A stretch of 15,118 nt of DNA from Commensalibacter sp963921845 (GTDB lineage Bacteria; Pseudomonadota; Alphaproteobacteria; Acetobacterales; Acetobacteraceae). The DNA is taken from contig NZ_CAWUGZ010000077.1 in the NCBI RefSeq assembly GCF_963921845.1, positions 1 through 15,118 on the forward strand. The letters run 5' to 3'. Numbering within the stretch: position 1 is the first letter of the stretch; each line of letters starts with the position of its first letter. Under the pieces are notes generated by a model that ran no database searches, was not told the origin of the DNA, and worked only from the letters and a program-made list of their open reading frames with translations. Below are positions 14,926 through 15,118 of the stretch, one piece after another. The translations under genes were made by a program, and so were the position numbers.

Positions 14926-15060
14926 AATTTTTTCCGCTTATGTTTATAGAGTTTGTGGGTTACGCATCCACAGGCGACTAGCAATAGTTAACCGCTATAC
15001 GTAATTGTTTCAGGCTTTTACGTTGTGGTTAATATTGTTTCGTAATTATACCAAAAATCC
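14926..15060 (-). promoter_or_regulatory. conserved promoter and leader of Cry-like gene 2
   Basis: This is the counterpart of 13038-13172. On the minus strand, TATAAT lies at 15045-15050 with the same TGG extension. The -35 position (15068-15073, TGGATT) is a poorer match than in copy 1. The ACGTAA...TTACGT and GTTAAC-centred inverted repeats are retained, but the TGTGG...CCACA element carries two changes that break its inner pairs. The two copies may therefore differ in strength or control. Confidence 0.6.
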
Positions 15061-15118
15061 CACGTATAATCCAGATTGGTCTGTATTTACTTGTATGTAT
15101 TTTGGATGACTCTATCAC

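Larger units (their letters stand above)
13395..15060 (-). repeat. tandem toxin-gene unit, copy 2
   Basis: This is the second full copy of the promoter-gene-terminator unit described for 11500-13172. Its leader matches copy 1 without gaps over 135 bases, and the similarity decays beyond 15060. The window ends 58 bases later, so further copies upstream cannot be excluded. Confidence 0.8.

Noticed and set aside
10559..15118. Insertion sequence, prophage or CRISPR array around the toxin pair
   Set aside because: No transposase, integrase, terminal inverted repeats or regularly spaced short repeats are visible; the repeats seen are explained by duplication of the gene unit.

Overview
This is an AT-rich chromosomal segment. 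It most likely comes from a low-GC alphaproteobacterium with a host-associated lifestyle, and a Holosporales/Caedibacter-like protist symbiont is my best guess. The gene order supports the class: a class I fructose-bisphosphate aldolase beside an alphaproteobacterial-type ThiE, then a short coiled-coil protein and ZapA, then 6S RNA, 5-formyltetrahydrofolate cyclo-ligase and a TIGR00282/YmdB phosphodiesterase. The order-level placement is inference only, because the window has no rRNA or other clean phylogenetic marker.

Positions 1-10558 are ordinary, densely packed housekeeping DNA. In order it carries a FAS1-domain lipoprotein, thiE and fba (both minus), an unrecognised 148-residue protein (minus), a ZapA-linked coiled-coil protein, zapA, 6S RNA, cyclo-ligase and ymdB (plus). 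A TonB/TolA-family protein with an unusually long cytoplasmic N-terminus follows (minus), then an AlkA-like DNA glycosylase (plus), a zinc-free MDR quinone oxidoreductase (minus), ruvX (plus), a small lipoprotein (minus) and an IolI-like TIM-barrel enzyme (plus). Convergent neighbours are very tight: several pairs overlap by 4-14 bases or are a few bases apart.

Positions 10559-11500 are about 1 kb of AT-rich DNA with no recognisable gene. It separates the housekeeping block from an accessory island.

Positions 11500-15118 hold the most unusual content: two tandem paralogous minus-strand genes (489 and 485 residues). Their N-terminal halves look like the pore-forming helical domain of Bacillus Cry delta-endotoxins. 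Their C-terminal halves look like a cysteine-containing beta-rich, possibly jacalin/beta-prism binding module rather than standard Cry domains II and III. Each gene has the same layout: a 135-base promoter/leader block that differs at only 7 positions between copies, a TATAAT promoter, a structured leader and a matching 3' hairpin terminator. The coding middles have diverged much more. The array may continue past the window edge. A family of Cry-like effectors in an intracellular-type alphaproteobacterium is the candidate novel system here.
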